From contig CAYORU010000040.1 in NCBI GenBank assembly GCA_964406445.1, forward strand, positions 1 to 33,153: a stretch of 33,153 nt of DNA, given 5' to 3'. The notes below the pieces were generated by a model that saw only the letters and a program-made list of their open reading frames with translations, ran no database searches and was not told the origin of the DNA. This document shows positions 30,919 through 33,153 of this stretch, piece by piece. Made by a program: the position numbers and the translations under genes. This stretch comes from SG8-30 sp964406445. Lineage in GTDB: Bacteria; Pseudomonadota; Gammaproteobacteria; Steroidobacterales; Steroidobacteraceae. Within the stretch, counting starts at the first letter, position 1, and the number at the start of each line of letters is the position of its first letter.

Positions 30919-31197
30919 TCAGTGGTAATCAACGATCTCGACATCTTCGAAACCAGAGTCGGACCAGCGGAAGCACAGTCGCCATTGATCGTTGATGCGA
31001 ATGCTGTACTGACCGGATCTACGTCCCTTCAAGGCCTCGAGCCGGTTCCCTGGAGGCACCCGCAGATCATCCAGCCGTGATGCAATCTCGAGTTGGCGGA
31101 GTTTCCTCCTGGCAACCGTCTCAATGTTCACGAAACGCCTGACGCGCGTGCCGGCGGCAAGCGCCTCCGTCGCTGGACAGCGGAAAGACCGGATCAC
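30919..31197 (-). CDS. higB: HigB-family toxin
   Basis: A 92-residue RelE-superfamily mRNA interferase, toxin first as is usual for higBA. Diagnostic sequence is IRSFRCPATEALAAGTRVRRF, RKLRQLEIASRLDDLRVPPGNRLEALKG, and INDQWRLCFRWSDSGFEDVEIVDYH. The catalytic surface residues around GQYSIRINDQWRLCF are retained. The start is GTG 31197 (the codon before IRSF), consistent with family N-termini (MIKSFRHK...). It lies 6 bases from the attC at 31204. Confidence 0.92.
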   Translation of the reverse strand: MIRSFRCPATEALAAGTRVRRFVNIETVARRKLRQLEIASRLDDLRVPPGNRLEALKGRRSGQYSIRINDQWRLCFRWSDSGFEDVEIVDYH

Positions 31198-31203
31198 GCG
31201 ATA

Positions 31204-31316
31204 TAGTAACGCTCGGCGTGATTATCGGCAAGCGTGACTATGCGGTCGAACGCCGGCGTTCACGCACGGGCCGAGCCCGCAGGGCGAGGACCGTCGCGTG
31301 GAGCGCCTTGTTGTAC
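31204..31316 (-). other. attC site of the GFA cassette
   Basis: 113 bp; simple sites TAGTAAC (left) and GTTGTAC (right) resemble each other's reverse complement. Arms CGCTCGGC...CGTGACTATGCGGTCGAACGCC and GGCGTTCACGCACGGGCCGAG can pair. The stop of the 31324-31707 gene lies 7 bases beyond its right end. Confidence 0.75.
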
Positions 31317-31323
31317 CCCGCTG

Positions 31324-31707
31324 TCATGAGCTTTTCCGATCTGCCGGATGGTTGATGCCATCGAGGATGGGGATGGGGCCCAAATCATATGGGTTGATGC
31401 CTTCAAGGCACGCGACGTTGAAGCCATATTGTGAAGGGTTTGAGCGACGCTGATGGTGTGTGTAGATGCCGCAGACCGAGCAGAAGTAGTGCTTGGCTGT
31501 TTTCGTGTTGAATTGATAAAGGGTTAGCTTCTCTGCGCCCTTCAGAATTCTGATCCCGGCCAAAGGCACGGAAGCTGTGATTGCTCCGCGCATGCGGCAG
31601 AACGAGCAGTTGCAGCGCCGCAGTTCTTCCAGTCCGTTCGGGAGGTCCAGCTCGAACTGGACCGCGCCGCAATGACACGACGCTCTGTGGACGGGATTAA
31701 CTTTCAT
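31324..31707 (-). CDS. GFA-family zinc protein (integron cassette)
   Basis: A 127-residue GFA/CENP-V fold protein with intact zinc ligands: ASCHCGAVQFEL (CxC), CNCSFCRMRGA, and YFCSVCGIYTHHQRRSNPSQY. Motif layout is the same as in the chromosomal GFA gene at 23091-23480, but this copy is less GC-rich and clearly divergent. Substrate is unknown. ATG 31707 is preferred; the longer frame starting with TTG at 31719 would begin inside the neighbouring attC site. Confidence 0.88.
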   Translation of the reverse strand: MKVNPVHRASCHCGAVQFELDLPNGLEELRRCNCSFCRMRGAITASVPLAGIRILKGAEKLTLYQFNTKTAKHYFCSVCGIYTHHQRRSNPSQYGFNVACLEGINPYDLGPIPILDGINHPADRKSS

Positions 31708-31713
31708 TGCGGG

Positions 31714-31843
31714 GTACAACGTTCGCGATCAGCGGCGAGGCGCAGTCGGCGCGCCGCTTGCATGTAGAGCAGCGGGAGAGCCGCGTGTTTGGACTGCAAG
31801 CGGCGTGACGACAAGCGACGACCGCTGCATCGCATTGTTAGCT
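31714..31843 (-). other. attC site of the BrnTA cassette
   Basis: 130 bp with left GTACAAC and right GTTAGCT. It contains GATCAGCGGCGAGGCGCAGTCG then GCGCGCCGCTTGC, and CAAGCGGCGTGACGACAAGCGACGACC, closely matching the sites at 30017 and 33100. The BrnA stop lies within the right simple site. Confidence 0.88.
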
Positions 31844-32092
31844 GGCCTTGCGAAGCTCTTCACGAAGCACCCGCCGGAGCGTTTTCTCCAGTGGCTCCTG
31901 TTCGTGCCGAATATGCTCACGCAGCGCAGTATTAATGAGCGACTGGTAGTTCCCTCCACCAGCCTCCTCCACCCGGTCCTTGAACCAGTCGATGACCTCA
32001 TCGTCCAGGCGGATCGTGATCCGGGTTTTTCCCGCAGGAGCCGAAACCACGGCTCCTCGCTTGGCCTTGGAAAAGTCGTACTGCTTCCTCAT
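31838..32092 (-). CDS. brnA: BrnA-family antitoxin
   Basis: An 84-residue ribbon-helix-helix antitoxin. It starts MRKQYDFSKAKRGAVV, a hallmark of BrnA, and has the RHH DNA-binding segment TRITIRLDDEVIDWFKDRVEE then YQSLINTALREHI. It neutralises BrnT and autoregulates. ATG 32092 overlaps the stop of BrnT (TGATG). Longer in-frame starts would overlap the toxin frame without support. Its TAA lies in the attC. Confidence 0.92.
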   Translation of the reverse strand: MRKQYDFSKAKRGAVVSAPAGKTRITIRLDDEVIDWFKDRVEEAGGGNYQSLINTALREHIRHEQEPLEKTLRRVLREELRKAS

Positions 32093-32376
32093 CAAGAGTT
32101 CTCGTAGTTGCGCCGCTCGGTGCGGCTGGCTTTTCGGCAGGAGATGATTCGGATCTGTCTGCCGCGATGGGTAAAGACGGTGACCAAGACCCGACCCGTG
32201 GGATCCATTCCCAGACATACGAACCGCAACTCACCAGTGCTGTCGGGATCGGGCATGGTCAGTGCCGCGGGGTCCTCCAAAGCCAGAACGGCGTCCGCAA
32301 AACGAACCCCATGCTTCTTGAGGTTCGCTGCCGCCTTGGCAAGATCCCATTCATACTCCACGGCGGAAGTATGCAC
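32092..32376 (-). CDS. brnT: BrnT-family ribonuclease toxin
   Basis: A 94-residue RelE-fold ribonuclease toxin. Characteristic sequence is YEWDLAKAAANLKKHGVRFADAV, then ALEDPAALTMPDPD, LRFVCLGMDPTGRVLVTVFTHRG and RIISCRKASRTERRNYE. The family's typical C-terminal RKAxxxERRxYE motif is present. GTG 32376 is annotated; GTG 32361 (immediately before EYEWD) would match typical BrnT N-termini better, and no ribosome site distinguishes them. Toxin-first order matches brnTA operons. Confidence 0.92.
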   Translation of the reverse strand: MHTSAVEYEWDLAKAAANLKKHGVRFADAVLALEDPAALTMPDPDSTGELRFVCLGMDPTGRVLVTVFTHRGRQIRIISCRKASRTERRNYENS

Positions 32377-32420
32377 ATATGTGCACCGCCGTCAACAAGC
32401 CGGGCGTCGCGGCTTGGGCC

Positions 32421-32520
32421 AGCTAACGATAGTGCTCATCGGCAGCGCGCCGTTGGCGCGCCGCTTGCGGGTGCAAGCGGCGTGACAACCAGCGGTGCCC
32501 GATGCAGCACATTGTTAGAG
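32421..32520 (-). other. attC site
   Basis: 100 bp with left AGCTAAC and right GTTAGAG. The body CGATAGTGCTCATCGGCAGCGCG...TTGGCGCGCCGCTTGC pairs with GCAAGCGGCGTG...CCCGATGCAGCAC. It is nearly identical in layout to the site at 28641-28740. The Phd-type antitoxin stop lies 4 bases beyond. Confidence 0.88.
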
Positions 32521-32524
32521 CACC

Positions 32525-32794
32525 TCAGTCAATCTCACTAAGATCAATGCCCTCGCCGGCACGCAAACTTCGCCGCGCATCGGCGATGCGATTGAGAAAG
32601 CGCGGATCGTTCTCAAGACGGTATTCGAACCAGTCATCCTCAGACGAGAAGCCGATAAGGATGCCCGCCGGCTTCCCGTGGCGCGTTATCACGATCTCGC
32701 CCGATTCCGCCTCCCGCAGAAACCGGGAAAGGTCGTCCTTGAGCTGTGCCAGCGGGACTTCCTTTACCCTGGCCTTCCGAACTGACTTAGCCAT
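32525..32794 (-). CDS. Phd/YefM-family antitoxin
   Basis: An 89-residue antitoxin of the Phd/YefM type: VPLAQLKDDLSRFLREAESGEIVITRHGKPAGILIGF forms the conserved DNA-binding/dimerisation half, and the acidic C-terminal half (DDWFEYRLENDPRFLNRIADA then GEGIDLSEID) is the toxin-binding tail. It overlaps the end of the upstream toxin frame by 31 bp. ATG 32794 follows a purine-rich AGGCGGAG. Toxin-before-antitoxin order is less common for Phd systems. Confidence 0.9.
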   Translation of the reverse strand: MAKSVRKARVKEVPLAQLKDDLSRFLREAESGEIVITRHGKPAGILIGFSSEDDWFEYRLENDPRFLNRIADARRSLRAGEGIDLSEID

Positions 32795-33057
32795 GATTCT
32801 GCCTCCGCCTTTGACACAATCGCCAGTATCTCGACCGCAACCTCCGAGACGTCATAGAACACCCGGATGTCGTCAACTCGTAGCCGGTACTGCGGCCGGG
32901 AGAGTCCTCGCAACCTCTTGATCCTGCTCTTACTGGTCCTCCGCGGCTCATGCCGGAGATGTACCTCGAGAGCCTCCTTCACCGCAGCGCGTACCGTCGC
33001 CCGCATTCGCTGCAGGTCCTCCGCCGCCTGAGGTGCCAGGATGATCCGAAACGGCAT
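32764..33057 (-). CDS. RelE/ParE-family toxin
   Basis: A 97-residue RelE/ParE fold toxin: FRIILAPQAAEDLQRMRATVRAAVKEAL, then KRLRGLSRPQYRLRVDDIRVFYDVSEVAVEILAIVSK. The central LxGLSRPxYRLRVxDxRVFYDV is typical. Whether it cuts mRNA or poisons gyrase cannot be decided. ATG 33057 lies about 43 bp from the next attC. It precedes and overlaps the antitoxin gene, ensuring coupled expression. Confidence 0.9.
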   Translation of the reverse strand: MPFRIILAPQAAEDLQRMRATVRAAVKEALEVHLRHEPRRTSKSRIKRLRGLSRPQYRLRVDDIRVFYDVSEVAVEILAIVSKAEAESWLSQFGRPG

Positions 33058-33099
33058 TCTGGCCAGATTATAGCCAGAACGATCGAGAAGGGATAGGTG

Positions 33100-33153
33100 C
33101 TCTAACGTCAGCGATCAGCGGCGGCGCGCGCTCGGCGCGCCGCTTGCTGATCG
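33100..33153 (-). other. attC site, cut by right window edge
   Basis: Left part of another attC (CTCTAAC, then GATCAGCGGCGGCGCGCGCT and GCGCGCCGCTTGCTGATCG) matching the site at 30017. It shows that at least one more cassette lies to the right of the window. Confidence 0.85.

Noticed and set aside
31729..32001. Small minus-strand frame with NNAMQRSSLVVTPLA
   Set aside because: Again a translated attC site overlapping the real BrnA frame.
26654..33153. Regular repeats considered as a CRISPR array
   Set aside because: Repeats are 60-130 bp, imperfect, internally palindromic and separated by genes, so they fit attC sites and not CRISPR repeats.
1..33153. tRNA, rRNA or riboswitch genes
   Set aside because: No cloverleaf, conserved rRNA block or recognised riboswitch core was found by eye on either strand.

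Overview
The window is high-GC proteobacterial DNA, most likely from a gammaproteobacterium. This rests on the gene repertoire (PII protein, class I PHA synthase, WS/DGAT, PlsB-type acyltransferase, Tat-exported amine oxidase), on a GGGGACATTC-type repeat cluster, and on a cassette array with attC sites. The lineage is an inference, because the window holds no rRNA or tRNA gene. Bases 1 to about 26 kb look like ordinary, densely packed chromosome. From about 26.6 kb to the right edge the DNA is visibly less GC-rich and is organised as integron gene cassettes.

Chromosomal part. An acetolactate synthase large subunit (truncated by the left edge, minus strand) lies back to back with its regulatory subunit (plus strand). 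A GNAT enzyme overlaps the end of the latter. A thioesterase/amine oxidase pair, a zinc alcohol dehydrogenase and a CIA30-domain gene follow. A 170-bp cluster of 21-nt repeats separates these from a minus-strand run: PII protein, [2Fe-2S] ferredoxin, quinone oxidoreductase and MFS exporter. A ferredoxin-reductase-like flavoprotein diverges from that run and is followed by a class I PHA synthase (phaC). Next come Dps, a fasciclin-domain protein and an exported protein of uncertain function. The stretch 14.5-20.1 kb is a storage and glycerolipid block: WS/DGAT acyltransferase, a HAD phosphatase-PlsC fusion, a monoacylglycerol-lipase-like hydrolase and, converging on them, a PlsB-like acyltransferase. 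PlsB is the last gene of an overlapping minus-strand operon with a GNAT, an amidohydrolase and an unusual GNAT-nucleotidyltransferase-GNAT fusion. Further right are a truncated DUF6265-like fragment, a GFA-family protein, a MAPEG protein, a serine hydrolase and a small membrane protein.

Cassette array. About ten attC sites (some degenerate, one cut by the window edge) all point the same way and alternate with minus-strand genes. Cargo includes a VOC dioxygenase-like protein, two unknown small proteins, a DoxX-like membrane protein, a Tdi1/DUF1851-like T6SS immunity protein, an unknown protein, HigBA, a GFA protein, BrnTA and a RelE/ParE-Phd pair. Reading direction predicts that attI and intI, if present, lie to the right of the window. 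The left edge is decayed: degenerate attC sites and a plus-strand toxin-like fragment.

The most unusual items are the three-domain GNAT-NTase-GNAT protein, the divergent ilvB/ilvN arrangement, the PII-ferredoxin coupling beside a ferredoxin reductase, and the cassette array carrying three toxin-antitoxin modules and an immunity gene.
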